Shown here: positions 7,837 to 15,914 of the stretch, one piece after another
Position numbering within the stretch: the stretch's first letter is position 1
How the letters are laid out: every line of letters begins with the position of its first letter
Assembly (NCBI RefSeq): GCF_033097525.1
Contig: NZ_CP109907.1
Coordinates: 4,092,001-4,156,000, forward strand
Source of the DNA: Sphingobacterium sp. UGAL515B_05
GTDB taxonomy: Bacteria > Bacteroidota > Bacteroidia > Sphingobacteriales > Sphingobacteriaceae
Length of the DNA stretch: 64,000 nucleotides
Reading direction: 5' to 3'
Made by a program: the position numbers and the translations under genes
Notes under the pieces: generated by a model
The model's database searches: none
What the model was told of the DNA's origin: nothing
What the model saw: the letters and a program-made list of their open reading frames with translations, nothing else

Positions 7837-8811
7837 TCATGGATACACTTCTTTATTGATAATTTGGGGCATTTTTTCGCCTTTGATTGCTGCCAATAAG
7901 TTGCTGGCGGCCATCAATGCCATATTATCCCTTGTTTCTACGGTGGCAGAGCCGATGTGCGGCAGGACACAAACATTTTCCATAGTTAACAGTGGATTTT
8001 TTGGATCCATCGGCTCCGGGTCGGTTACATCAAGCCCGGCTCCCCATAATTGGCCAGTCTGCAGGGCTTCTGTTAGATCCAATTCATTGACCAATCCGCC
8101 CCTAGCCGTATTCACTAATATAGCGGAGTTTTTCATGCGCGTAAACGTATTTTTGTCAAACCGGTTTTTAGTCTCCGCTGTCAAAGCAGCATGAATCGAA
8201 AGTACATCGCTCTGCGTGAGTAGATTGTCGAAATTAACATATCGTGCGCCAAGAATTTGTTCAGCTTCCTCATTACGGCTCCGATTGTAATAGATAATTT
8301 CCATGTTATACGCTGCTTTGGCCTTTCTGGCGAATTCAAAGCCAATTCGTCCCAGTCCATAGATGCCCAGTGTTTTGTTATTGAGCTCGATACCCAGGTT
8401 TGCCGTAGGATCAAAACCTTTCCATTCGCCCTGCAAAATTCTCTTGTGGTTGAAAAATGCTTTCCGCGATACCGATAGCATCAAGAGGAAAGCAACGTCT
8501 GCTGTTGCTCCTGAAAGGATGCCCGGTGTATTGCTTACGGGTATTCCATGCTGTGTAGCGGCTGAGATATCCACATTGTCATAGCCTACACTCATGAGGG
8601 ATAGGGCTTTCAGGTTGGGGCAGTTTTGAAAAAAATTAGCGTCAAACTTTTGCATCCCACCGTTAAGGACGTAGTCGGCCTGTTGGCTAGCTTTGATAAG
8701 CTCCGTTTCGGATAGGGGGGTACTTGAATCGTGAATCGTAAGGTCGTGCCCAGCAGATTTTAATAGATCTATGCCTTTTTGTGGAATTTTTTTAGTGATA
8801 AATATCTTCAT
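7837..8811 (-). CDS. D-isomer-specific 2-hydroxyacid dehydrogenase (glyoxylate/hydroxypyruvate reductase-like)
   Basis: A 324-residue cytosolic NAD(P)-dependent dehydrogenase. The nucleotide-binding motif is GIYGLGRIGFEFARKAKA in the middle of the protein. The catalytic triad is visible as Arg in NTARGGLVNE, Glu in DVTDPEPMD and His in LPHIGSAT. Closest by pattern to GhrB/GyaR-type enzymes that reduce glyoxylate or hydroxypyruvate; exact substrate and NADH/NADPH preference cannot be called. Monocistronic. Confidence 0.9.
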   Translation of the reverse strand: MKIFITKKIPQKGIDLLKSAGHDLTIHDSSTPLSETELIKASQQADYVLNGGMQKFDANFFQNCPNLKALSLMSVGYDNVDISAATQHGIPVSNTPGILSGATADVAFLLMLSVSRKAFFNHKRILQGEWKGFDPTANLGIELNNKTLGIYGLGRIGFEFARKAKAAYNMEIIYYNRSRNEEAEQILGARYVNFDNLLTQSDVLSIHAALTAETKNRFDKNTFTRMKNSAILVNTARGGLVNELDLTEALQTGQLWGAGLDVTDPEPMDPKNPLLTMENVCVLPHIGSATVETRDNMALMAASNLLAAIKGEKMPQIINKEVYP

Positions 8812-8877
8812 GTAAATAGATACTGTTTAGCTTGTTGTTGGTTGATTCCTCTGAATCCATTTGTTTTGTCCTATCTT

Positions 8878-8885
8878 CAAAATTA
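8878..8885 (-). promoter_or_regulatory. probable -7 box of the 2-hydroxyacid dehydrogenase gene
   Basis: TAATTTTG on the minus strand, 66 nt upstream of the ATG; no exact -33 match at 19-20 nt. Confidence 0.45.
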
Positions 8886-8908
8886 ATGATCACTCATCGC
8901 TATTACAA

Positions 8909-8941
8909 CAAAAAAAGCCATATTGTTGTTTCAATATGGCT
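8909..8941 (-). terminator. terminator of the LiaF-kinase-regulator-hydrolase operon
   Basis: AGCCATATTG (8916-8925) pairs with CAATATGGCT (8932-8941); read leftward the stem is followed by seven T. Confidence 0.8.
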
Positions 8942-8964
8942 CATTATTCCTTGTTTTTTGAACT

Positions 8965-10395
8965 TTACTTTTTACGGAGTAGGTAATCCAAAATAGCTTT
9001 ACCCTTATCATCGGCGGAGATGGCTGAATTGGACAAGATGACTACGCCACTTTTTTTGTCGGGCGATAAGGCTAAATAGGAGCTACTTCCGGCAGTTCCA
9101 CCATTGTGCCAATAAACCGTTAGGTCGTCAACCAAATTCATATGCCATGCAAGTCCTAGATCCGTATCCGGGGGGAGAAAAAATGTAAATAACCGGGTGT
9201 TTGCCATTGCATTTTCCAATGGAGTCTGTGGCATTTTAAATTGCGCATTCGCAAATTTAAGCAGATCCTCCAGAGTTGATTTTAATCCACCAGCAGCACC
9301 GAAAGTGTCAAACGACCAAGGAATTACTTCTTGGCCTTCTTTGTTATATACTTTAAAAGTATCTTTTCTCTTAGGGTCTAATACTTGAAAGGTATTACTC
9401 ATTTCAAGTGGTTTACAGATGATATCTTTTACAAGCTGATCATAACTTTTTTTATAGATACTGCATATAATGTCTCCTAATACGGCGTAACCAAGGTTGC
9501 TGTACTCATATTCTTCACCTGGATTTTTTTTATTTTTAAAGCCTGAGAGGTAATTATAAAGTGCTTTTTTGTCGTATGTTTTGTAGGGGTCACTTTCGTT
9601 AAATCCTTTGACTTTGTCAAGATTGTCAGGAAGTCGAGGGAAGCCAGAGGTATGATTGGCCAACATTTGAAATGTTATTTTCGAAAGCGCTTCATTTTTT
9701 TTGAGTGAGTCAGGAAGAAATAGCGAAATAGGTTGATCTAACGTGACTGTTCCTTCTTCGACAAGATTTGACAAAAGTATAGCGGTAAAAACTTTGCTCA
9801 GCGAACCGATTTCATAAATAGATGTTTTTGTTGGTGGAGTTTGGTTGCCTTTGGCCGTCTCGCCATAGAAATAGGTTTTGGTTTGTCCGTTCTTTAAAAT
9901 GCCAATGGCAAGTGATTGTGTGTTTTGTTGTTTCAGGTACGTATTTGCAACTGAATCGACAAAAAGGTCGTCGTTATCGACAGATTTCTGAGTAGCAGGT
10001 ACCACAATAGTTTTTTCCACTTGAGGCTTTCCTGCTAAAGGTGTGAATTTTAATGTATTGAATTTTAGGGTAGTATCCGTTGCAAAAAGGACCGCATATG
10101 ATTTGCTGTCGAAGTCCATTTGATAGGTTGCAAGCCCTTTTTCAAATTCTTGTATCGTTGAACTTTTTACTCTTCCTAAGGGGTATAGCTCTTGGAGTAC
10201 TTGCGTGAATTTGGATAGGCTAATTTGCTGTTTGAAAGAATCACTGGCCAAATTATAGGCGGAGTCTGTCATCTGGGAATTGATAAAAAATTCCAGCTTA
10301 TTGTAAACTCCTCTGTTGATCTGTTCCGCAGGATTCGTTTGGGCAAAGGAGTAAGAAGAGATGCCCAGCAATACTATTGTAATTAAATGTTTCAT
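8965..10395 (-). CDS. secreted serine hydrolase (class C beta-lactamase/esterase fold) with DUF3887-like N-terminal domain
   Basis: A 476-residue exported protein. I start at the ATG at 10395, which opens a clear signal peptide (MKHLITIVLLGISSYSFAQ); the upstream extension of 14 codons is not signal-like and would run to the preceding regulator gene. Residues ~20-120 resemble the DUF3887 fold; the rest is a beta-lactamase-like domain with SLSK (Ser198-Lys201), YSN and HNGG motifs. Such enzymes are usually peptidases or esterases acting on envelope substrates rather than resistance enzymes. It lies 31 bp after the LytTR regulator and is the last gene of the operon, so it is a likely effector. 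Confidence 0.88.
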   Translation of the reverse strand: MKHLITIVLLGISSYSFAQTNPAEQINRGVYNKLEFFINSQMTDSAYNLASDSFKQQISLSKFTQVLQELYPLGRVKSSTIQEFEKGLATYQMDFDSKSYAVLFATDTTLKFNTLKFTPLAGKPQVEKTIVVPATQKSVDNDDLFVDSVANTYLKQQNTQSLAIGILKNGQTKTYFYGETAKGNQTPPTKTSIYEIGSLSKVFTAILLSNLVEEGTVTLDQPISLFLPDSLKKNEALSKITFQMLANHTSGFPRLPDNLDKVKGFNESDPYKTYDKKALYNYLSGFKNKKNPGEEYEYSNLGYAVLGDIICSIYKKSYDQLVKDIICKPLEMSNTFQVLDPKRKDTFKVYNKEGQEVIPWSFDTFGAAGGLKSTLEDLLKFANAQFKMPQTPLENAMANTRLFTFFLPPDTDLGLAWHMNLVDDLTVYWHNGGTAGSSSYLALSPDKKSGVVILSNSAISADDKGKAILDYLLRKK

Positions 10396-10426
10396 AACTA
10401 TTGATGGGCACAAATCTACGGAATGT

Positions 10427-11167
10427 TTAAATTCCAATCAATTGTTTTAATCGTGCATAGCCTGATTTACTGATATTGAGCTTTTCGCCCGAGGTCAGTG
10501 CAGCAATATAAGAGTCTTTTTCATAAGGTTCCAATTTAGCCAACTGGTCCACTTTGATGATAAAAGAACGGTGGATGCGGACAAATTGATTTGGATCCAA
10601 AGATTTTTCAAAAAAGGACATGGTTTTGTTCTTGAGGTACATGCCATCTTTGGTATGAATCTTAACATAGTCATCGTAGGATTCAAGATATTTGACGGTA
10701 TCAATTGGGATAATTTTGATCTGGGTGCCTGTTTTTACAACAATACGGTCAATTTTTGTTTCGTCTTGCGCTGTAAGGACTTCGTAATTGGGCTGTACCT
10801 TTTTCTCCGGAGCTGAGAAGTTAGCCCTAAATTTTTCCAGGGCTTTTTTGAAGCGCGTAGGTGATACCGGTTTTAACAGGTAATCCAATGCGTTCTTCTC
10901 AAAAGCTTTTAAGGCGTACTCATCAAAAGCCGTCGTAAAGATGACAGCTGGTGGATTGTCTATCAGTTCCAGCATTTCAAAACCCGTTAATTTGGGCATT
11001 TGTACGTCCAGAAAAATTAAATCAGGTTCATGGGTATGAATAGCCTTAACGCCTTCAAAACCATCGCCACATTCGGCAACGACCGATACATCGGCCTCAT
11101 TTTTTAAGTAACCGGCAATAATGGAGCGTGCCAAGGGTTCATCATCGATAATAACGACTTTAATCAT
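10427..11167 (-). CDS. LytTR-family response regulator
   Basis: A 246-residue two-component regulator. Receiver domain: Asp8/Asp9, phosphoacceptor Asp54 in IFLDVQMP and Lys99 in LLKP. DNA-binding LytTR domain from about 140 to 243 (YLESYDDYVKIHT, then FVRIHRSFIIKVDQL). Its start overlaps the kinase stop by 8 bp, so the pair is translationally coupled. It likely binds promoters of envelope or stress genes; the target site is not identified here. Confidence 0.95.
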   Translation of the reverse strand: MIKVVIIDDEPLARSIIAGYLKNEADVSVVAECGDGFEGVKAIHTHEPDLIFLDVQMPKLTGFEMLELIDNPPAVIFTTAFDEYALKAFEKNALDYLLKPVSPTRFKKALEKFRANFSAPEKKVQPNYEVLTAQDETKIDRIVVKTGTQIKIIPIDTVKYLESYDDYVKIHTKDGMYLKNKTMSFFEKSLDPNQFVRIHRSFIIKVDQLAKLEPYEKDSYIAALTSGEKLNISKSGYARLKQLIGI

Positions 11168-12206
11168 ATTGAGGTATTTTTAGGGTACTGATAAATATAT
11201 TGTCCTGAATCTGAGTTTCAAGGAGATCATTTCTTCCATAGAGGAGGTACAATCGGCGTTGAATGCTCGAAAGCCCAAATCCAGTGCCTTTTTTCGGTTT
11301 TGATTGCTCTTCAGTATCGAATGGATTGGTGATTTGGATCATTAATTGACCTTCATTCGACTGGCATTTTATTTTAATTTCTACTTGATCCGTTACATTA
11401 TATAATCCGTGTTTAATCGCATTTTCTACCAGTGGCTGAATAATCATGGCTGGTAATCTATTGTTGAAAATTTCTTCTGAGGAAGAGATGGATGTATTTA
11501 GTCGATGACCGAAGCGTACTTTTTCAATATCAAGATAAAGTTGAAGGTGATCGAGCTCTTCTTCAAGTGTGATAATTTGATTGTTTTCTTTTCTTAATGT
11601 TCCTCTTAAAAAGTCCGATAACTGGAATGTCATGTTTCGGGCTTCATCCGGATTGGCGCCAATAAGTGCTATAATGGAGTTGAGGCTATTGAATAGGAAA
11701 TGCGGCTGTAACTGTTGTCTTAAATTATACAGTTCGGCTTCCCGAAGTAAATTTTCGGATTCCTGCTTCCGCTTGATATTGTTGATGTTGTCTTCCTGAA
11801 TATTCCAAACGATATTGATAATGGCAACAGAAGTCAAAATGAGGAAGTTAACGATACCCCTATAGGGTAAGGTTAAATCCAGCAATGGGGTAAAGGTCGA
11901 TTCGATAAAGTAACTCATCAAAAATCGGCTTAATGCGATGCTTATTGCGCCCATGATTAATCCGATGATGAGTACCTTCCAAATCTCCCGAGGTTGCGGG
12001 GTATAGAAATTGAGTGCTGATGACATGCCATAGCAGCAAAACATCATCACCACACTGTTTATAAATGAATCTTTGAATGCGAGTTGTTGGTCGAAACCAG
12101 AACGAAGCATCAATAAATATTGTAACGCGAGATATCCGATAAATACGGATATACATATAATGCCAATTAAACGACTTTTAACACTGAGGAACAGTTTGTT
12201 TTTCAT
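11160..12206 (-). CDS. LytS/YehU-type sensor histidine kinase
   Basis: A 348-residue membrane kinase. Four membrane helices (about 12-32, 46-66, 76-100 and 117-137), a short coiled linker, then the His_kinase domain with phosphoacceptor His169 in LRQQLQPHFLFNSLNSI and the HATPase N-box PLVENAIKHGL, G-box GTGFGLSSI. There is no separate periplasmic sensor domain, so the signal is probably sensed in the membrane or through the LiaF-like neighbour. It begins 3 bp after the LiaF-like gene and overlaps the LytTR gene by 8 bp. Confidence 0.95.
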   Translation of the reverse strand: MKNKLFLSVKSRLIGIICISVFIGYLALQYLLMLRSGFDQQLAFKDSFINSVVMMFCCYGMSSALNFYTPQPREIWKVLIIGLIMGAISIALSRFLMSYFIESTFTPLLDLTLPYRGIVNFLILTSVAIINIVWNIQEDNINNIKRKQESENLLREAELYNLRQQLQPHFLFNSLNSIIALIGANPDEARNMTFQLSDFLRGTLRKENNQIITLEEELDHLQLYLDIEKVRFGHRLNTSISSSEEIFNNRLPAMIIQPLVENAIKHGLYNVTDQVEIKIKCQSNEGQLMIQITNPFDTEEQSKPKKGTGFGLSSIQRRLYLLYGRNDLLETQIQDNIFISTLKIPQYD

Positions 12207-12209
12207 CTA

Positions 12210-13085
12210 TTAAGCATTTTTTATGGTTAAATTGCCTAAAATACAGGTCCCTGTAATGTATATTTTCTTATCCGTATCAGGATTATAAATTGTTTGAAAG
12301 CGGCGGTCATCAACAGATCCTAAGACCGATGCCACGTTGCTAAATACCGTCCAATGTGGTGGAATGATAATACGTGCGCTACCAAACAATTGGAATGTAT
12401 CGATCACAATGGGTTGTTGAATATCCGCTTTTGTTAAATCCAGTTCTACACTCCCAAATACATTGGTCAAGTTGCCACCTCTAAAATTTTTGGAATAGAT
12501 TACTTTCTTTTGGCCCGCAAAAATACTGTTCAAGTTGAGGTTATCTTCAAATGACTGTTGAAAAGGATCTTTGTCGCCAAAAGCCTGCTGATTAGGCGAG
12601 GCTTGTTGGCTTGATCCATATTGTTCGTTGAAAGGTCTTGATTCCTGATCAGCGGGGCTACTGTCTATAGGTTCTGCTGTCGGAACATGAACTCGTTTAT
12701 CCCAGTCATAAGAGCCTTGCGGCGGATGAGGATACGTTGGGGGAACCATCGGCGGTTTCCTTTTGCTCATGATAAAGTAAATACCGAGCGAAATGATGAT
12801 GATCGGGACGGTTACCGAACCAAAGTCTGTGCGCATCATTCTTGAGATCAGGCTTGCTCCACCTATGATCAACAAGATAATTGCCGATTTTTTCTGAAAT
12901 TGGGAATTTATACCAATAACCAATCCAATGATGATTAATATCGTTTGCCAGCCAAATAACCAATCCGGAAACCAGCTTCCTAAATTGAGGTTATTCAATA
13001 ATAAGAATATACCTACGATGATCACAATCGCTCCTACAATATTGCGGCTATTATTGCTGTTTGGTATGATGGGTTCTTTTTCCAT
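12210..13085 (-). CDS. LiaF-like membrane protein (DUF5668 helices plus cell-wall-active-antibiotic-response domain)
   Basis: A 291-residue protein: four short membrane helices in the first ~115 residues (IVGAIVIIVGIFLLLNNL and three more), a Pro/Gln/Ser-rich linker (~118-185), and a C-terminal beta-rich domain (YSKNFRGGNLTNVFGSVELDLTKA..., FQLFGSARIIIPPHW) typical of LiaF/VraT-related proteins. In Firmicutes LiaF inhibits the LiaRS two-component system until the envelope is damaged. Here the gene is directly upstream of a LytS/LytTR pair (3-bp gap), so an analogous inhibitory or sensory role is a reasonable inference. Confidence 0.85.
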   Translation of the reverse strand: MEKEPIIPNSNNSRNIVGAIVIIVGIFLLLNNLNLGSWFPDWLFGWQTILIIIGLVIGINSQFQKKSAIILLIIGGASLISRMMRTDFGSVTVPIIIISLGIYFIMSKRKPPMVPPTYPHPPQGSYDWDKRVHVPTAEPIDSSPADQESRPFNEQYGSSQQASPNQQAFGDKDPFQQSFEDNLNLNSIFAGQKKVIYSKNFRGGNLTNVFGSVELDLTKADIQQPIVIDTFQLFGSARIIIPPHWTVFSNVASVLGSVDDRRFQTIYNPDTDKKIYITGTCILGNLTIKNA

Positions 13086-13107
13086 AATGTTTTTACTATT
13101 TATGACT

Positions 13108-13115
13108 CAAAGATA
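13108..13115 (-). promoter_or_regulatory. -7 promoter box of the LiaF-kinase-regulator-hydrolase operon
   Basis: TATCTTTG on the minus strand, 22 nt upstream of the ATG. No exact -33 TTTG at 19-20 nt. Confidence 0.5.
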
Positions 13116-13351
13116 GAGGCACAAATATATTCTACATATTTGCTTTAGGTAATACAACTTATATTTTCGGTAAATGTAATGATTTCGTCGGTAAAAAATC
13201 TTGTTGTTTAATTTTTGTCTTGGTTATAAATAGTAGGGGACTGCCATTTTTACGCGTAATTGTCTTTTTTTTTAATATTATTTGGTGTATTAAAATGAAT
13301 TATTATATATTTATCAAAGATTAAGATTACTTTAAACTTAAATAACAACCA

Positions 13352-13687
13352 ATGGGAGATTTTGAAAACAAAGAACGTGAAGAAGTTTTTTCAAAAAAGG
13401 TGAGAGCAGGTAAGCGTACTTATTTTTTTGATGTAAAAGCAACTCGATCGAACGATTACTACATTACTATCACAGAAAGCAAGAAACGCTTTGAGGATGG
13501 CCAGTTTATTAAGCATAAGATTTTCTTATATAAAGAAGATTTTGAAAAGTTCGCTGAAGGTTTGACAGATGTGGTGAATTACATCAAGTCCAATCAGGAA
13601 GTAATCGAGAAACGTTATGAGCCTAACTTTGACGATGCATACGCTGAAGAAGCGGGTGCCCGTTCAAAAGACGATTTTTCGTTCTAA
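13352..13687 (+). CDS. PUR-family DNA/RNA-binding protein (DUF3276)
   Basis: A 111-residue basic protein matching DUF3276, the bacterial PUR-alpha-like domain: KVRAGKRTYFFDVKATRSNDYYITITESKKRFEDG followed by YKEDFEKFAEGLTDVVNYI and an acidic tail. The Borrelia homologue is a dimeric single-stranded DNA/RNA-binding protein; a nucleic-acid-binding role is likely here, its targets unknown. Monocistronic with a terminator behind it. Confidence 0.88.
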   Translation: MGDFENKEREEVFSKKVRAGKRTYFFDVKATRSNDYYITITESKKRFEDGQFIKHKIFLYKEDFEKFAEGLTDVVNYIKSNQEVIEKRYEPNFDDAYAEEAGARSKDDFSF

Positions 13688-13723
13688 TATTTGTAGAACG
13701 GAATCTTAATGAAAAAAAGAAAT

Positions 13724-13747
13724 AAAAGCCACTAAAGTGGCTTTTTT
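13724..13747. terminator. bidirectional terminator between DUF3276 and alpha/beta hydrolase genes
   Basis: AAAAGCCAC/GTGGCTTTT stem with a TAAA loop and T-runs on both strands. Confidence 0.8.
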
Positions 13748-13782
13748 GCTTTCTGAAAAATGGTTCGTTCTGCAATGTCGTG

Positions 13783-14625
13783 CTAGGAGGATATAAGCGG
13801 TATACTGCGCAGAAAATCATTTAGCACCGCATTAAATTTTTCGGGTTCTTCCAAATTGGGCAAGTGTCCGGATTCTTCAAATTCCATATAGCGGACATCC
13901 GGTATATTCTCGATGAGGATATCGGTTTGTTCTGCGCTCATCAATTTGTCGTGTTTACCTTTTATGACCAATGTTGGAATAATGATTGTTCTCAACGAAT
14001 GCGTTGTATCTGTTCGTGATGCAAGAGCAAGTTGTGTTGCGCAAATGCTGGCGACTTCATTTCTGCGGATACAGCTTTTGATAAGTTCAACAGCTTCGGG
14101 GTTTTCACGGATTGTTTTATCGTGAAATACATTGGCGATAAACCCAATGGCAAATGGCCTTCTGCCGTACTTTAACAAGGCCTGGATGGAATCAAAACGC
14201 TTTTGTTTAGCTTTATTGTCGTCGGCAAGTGAATTGGTGTCACAAAGGACAAGTCCTTTGAGCTGTTGTCCGATTAGTTCATAAGTCCGGAGTGCTATGT
14301 AGCCTCCCATGGAGATTCCACAGAGGATGACGTGATTGAGGTCGAGCTTACGGATAAATTCCACAAGATCTTTAGCAAAAACATCAACGGAGAAAAAACC
14401 ATGTCCGTTGGTACTCAGTCCATGTCCCCGAACATCGATCGCGATGCCCGTATATTCTTCGTCAAGTTGAAGGAGCTGTTGTTTCCATGTATTTTTGTTG
14501 AATGGAAAGCCATGGATAAATAGGACGGTTTTGGGAGAAGGGTAAGCGGTGCTTGGCCGAATGTAGTAGGAGATGCTGATGTCTCCGATGCGGATTTTAC
14601 TGCGTTTTAATTCTCTTTTGCTCAT
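13783..14625 (-). CDS. alpha/beta-hydrolase fold protein
   Basis: A 280-residue cytosolic hydrolase. Oxyanion motif HGFPFN, nucleophile Ser in GISMGG, Asp in KGKHDKLMS and His in EESGHLPNLEEP complete the triad. The pattern is like 3-oxoadipate enol-lactonase or related esterases, but no catabolic genes are nearby and the substrate cannot be inferred. Monocistronic, convergent with the DUF3276 gene. Confidence 0.85.
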   Translation of the reverse strand: MSKRELKRSKIRIGDISISYYIRPSTAYPSPKTVLFIHGFPFNKNTWKQQLLQLDEEYTGIAIDVRGHGLSTNGHGFFSVDVFAKDLVEFIRKLDLNHVILCGISMGGYIALRTYELIGQQLKGLVLCDTNSLADDNKAKQKRFDSIQALLKYGRRPFAIGFIANVFHDKTIRENPEAVELIKSCIRRNEVASICATQLALASRTDTTHSLRTIIIPTLVIKGKHDKLMSAEQTDILIENIPDVRYMEFEESGHLPNLEEPEKFNAVLNDFLRSIPLISS

Positions 14626-14736
14626 GAATGCTAATATTTGTCCGTGTCTGAAAAAAAAAGTTGATATTTTAAATATAATATTATCAACGAGATAAAAGAA
14701 ATGTTGTTCTATAAAGTTGAAAAAAGAGAAAAAATG

Positions 14737-14767
14737 TTTGTGAAATTGATAAATATACCGATATTTG
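14737..14767 (+). promoter_or_regulatory. promoter of the first two tRNA-Arg genes
   Basis: TTTG (14737-14740), 19-nt spacer, GATATTTG (14760-14767; consensus TAnnTTTG with one change). The downstream stretch TCACCAAAAC is shared with the promoter of the third tRNA gene. Confidence 0.65.
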
Positions 14768-14812
14768 CATCACCAAAACGGAAAAGGATAACGGATTTGT
14801 TTTGGTTGCCTA

Positions 14813-14886
14813 GCGCTCCTAGCTCAATTGGATAGAGCATCTGACTACGAATCAGAAGGTTAGGGGTTCGACTCCCTTGGTGCGCA
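14813..14886 (+). tRNA. tRNA-Arg(ACG), copy 1, with a U-U mismatch in the acceptor stem
   Basis: 74 nt, no encoded CCA. The D arm, anticodon loop CTACGAA (anticodon ACG), variable loop and T arm with TTCGACT are intact. The acceptor strands GCGCTCC and GGTGCGC pair except at 5:68, where U faces U; copies 2 and 3 do not have this mismatch. It also has A at position 37 where the others have G. Confidence 0.9.
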
Positions 14887-14915
14887 CAAATACAGTTTTT
14901 GTATTGTTAAAAGAG

Positions 14916-14989
<74 letters not shown>

Positions 14990-14994
14990 CATCG

Positions 14995-15027
14995 AAAAGC
15001 CAATCAAAGCGATTGGCTTTTGTTTTT
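14995..15027 (+). terminator. terminator of the tRNA-Arg copy 1-copy 2 transcript
   Basis: AAAAGCCAATC/GATTGGCTTTT perfect 11-bp stem followed by a T-rich run. Confidence 0.85.
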
Positions 15028-15083
15028 AGCGGTGCTGCAGTAGAGCAGTCGATGGAAGGAGGGAACTTCTTTTTGAAAAAAAA

Positions 15084-15114
15084 TTTGTAAAAAAACGAAT
15101 TCTGACTATATTTG
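15084..15114 (+). promoter_or_regulatory. promoter of the third tRNA-Arg gene
   Basis: Perfect match to the Bacteroidota consensus: TTTG (15084-15087), 19-nt spacer, TATATTTG (15107-15114). Confidence 0.8.
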
Positions 15115-15160
15115 CGTCACCAAAACAAATGGGACAGAGTTCTAAACGTAATGGTTTAAT

Positions 15161-15234
15161 GCGCTCCTAGCTCAATTGGATAGAGCATCTGACTACGGAT
15201 CAGAAGGTTAGGGGTTCGACTCCCTTGGAGCGCA
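15161..15234 (+). tRNA. tRNA-Arg(ACG), copy 3, fully paired acceptor stem
   Basis: 74 nt, acceptor GCGCTCC pairs perfectly with GGAGCGC, anticodon loop CTACGGA (ACG). No encoded CCA. It has its own promoter and terminator. Confidence 0.95.
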
Positions 15235-15240
15235 CAACTG

Positions 15241-15280
15241 AAAAGCCTAGTCATCATCTGTGATTAGGCTTTTATTTTTT
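15241..15280 (+). terminator. terminator after the third tRNA-Arg gene
   Basis: AAAAGCCTAGTCA pairs with TGATTAGGCTTTT (one G-U), followed by a T-run. Confidence 0.85.
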
Positions 15281-15308
15281 AACTCGTTTTAATTTCTTAA
15301 ATAAAACT

Positions 15309-15878
15309 ATGCTAAACCTTGTAATATTTGGCCCTCCGGGTGCAGGTAAGGGAACCCAATCTGCAAAGCTTATTGAAAAATATCAATTGGTTCATGTTTC
15401 AACTGGTGATATTTTTAGAGCACATATTAAAGGTCAAACGCCACTTGGTCAACAAGTGAGCCAGATTATTGCTGAGGGAAATTTAGTGCCAGATTCGATT
15501 ACGATAGCAATGCTGGAAGAGGAAGTAAAGAAAAATCCGGATGCAAAAGGATTTATTTTTGATGGATTTCCTCGTACTGTTGCTCAAGCTGAGGCATTGG
15601 ATGCTTTTTTAGAAGGTATCAATACATCAATCTCGGTCGTAATCGCACTGGATGTGAATGAGAATGAATTGAAAGCACGCATCGCTAAACGTAAGGAAAT
15701 TTCTGGTCGTGCGGATGATGATGCGGATAAATTGGTGAAGCGTATTGATGAATATTTCACGAAGACGATTCATGTGTTGCCGTATTATGAGGCACAAGGT
15801 AAACTTTCTAAAGTGAATGGTATCGGTGATATCGATTCTATCTTTAAAAGTTTAACAGATATCATCGATAATTATTAA
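15309..15878 (+). CDS. adk: adenylate kinase
   Basis: A 189-residue nucleotide kinase that interconverts 2 ADP and ATP + AMP. Visible: P-loop GPPGAGKGT (8-16), AMP-binding STGDIFR and DGFPRTVAQAEAL, and the short LID with KEISGRADDDADKLVKRI and no zinc cysteines. The length is that of the short-LID class common in Bacteroidota. It is the first gene of an apparent adk-obgE pair (36-bp gap). Confidence 0.96.
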   Translation: MLNLVIFGPPGAGKGTQSAKLIEKYQLVHVSTGDIFRAHIKGQTPLGQQVSQIIAEGNLVPDSITIAMLEEEVKKNPDAKGFIFDGFPRTVAQAEALDAFLEGINTSISVVIALDVNENELKARIAKRKEISGRADDDADKLVKRIDEYFTKTIHVLPYYEAQGKLSKVNGIGDIDSIFKSLTDIIDNY

Positions 15879-15914
15879 TTAAGATAAGTACTTTTTAGAC
15901 TGTAATAAATTGTA

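Noticed and set aside
8965..10395. Antibiotic-resistance beta-lactamase
   Set aside because: The SLSK/YSN/HNG pattern with a DUF3887-like domain and operon context fit an envelope serine hydrolase; resistance cannot be inferred.
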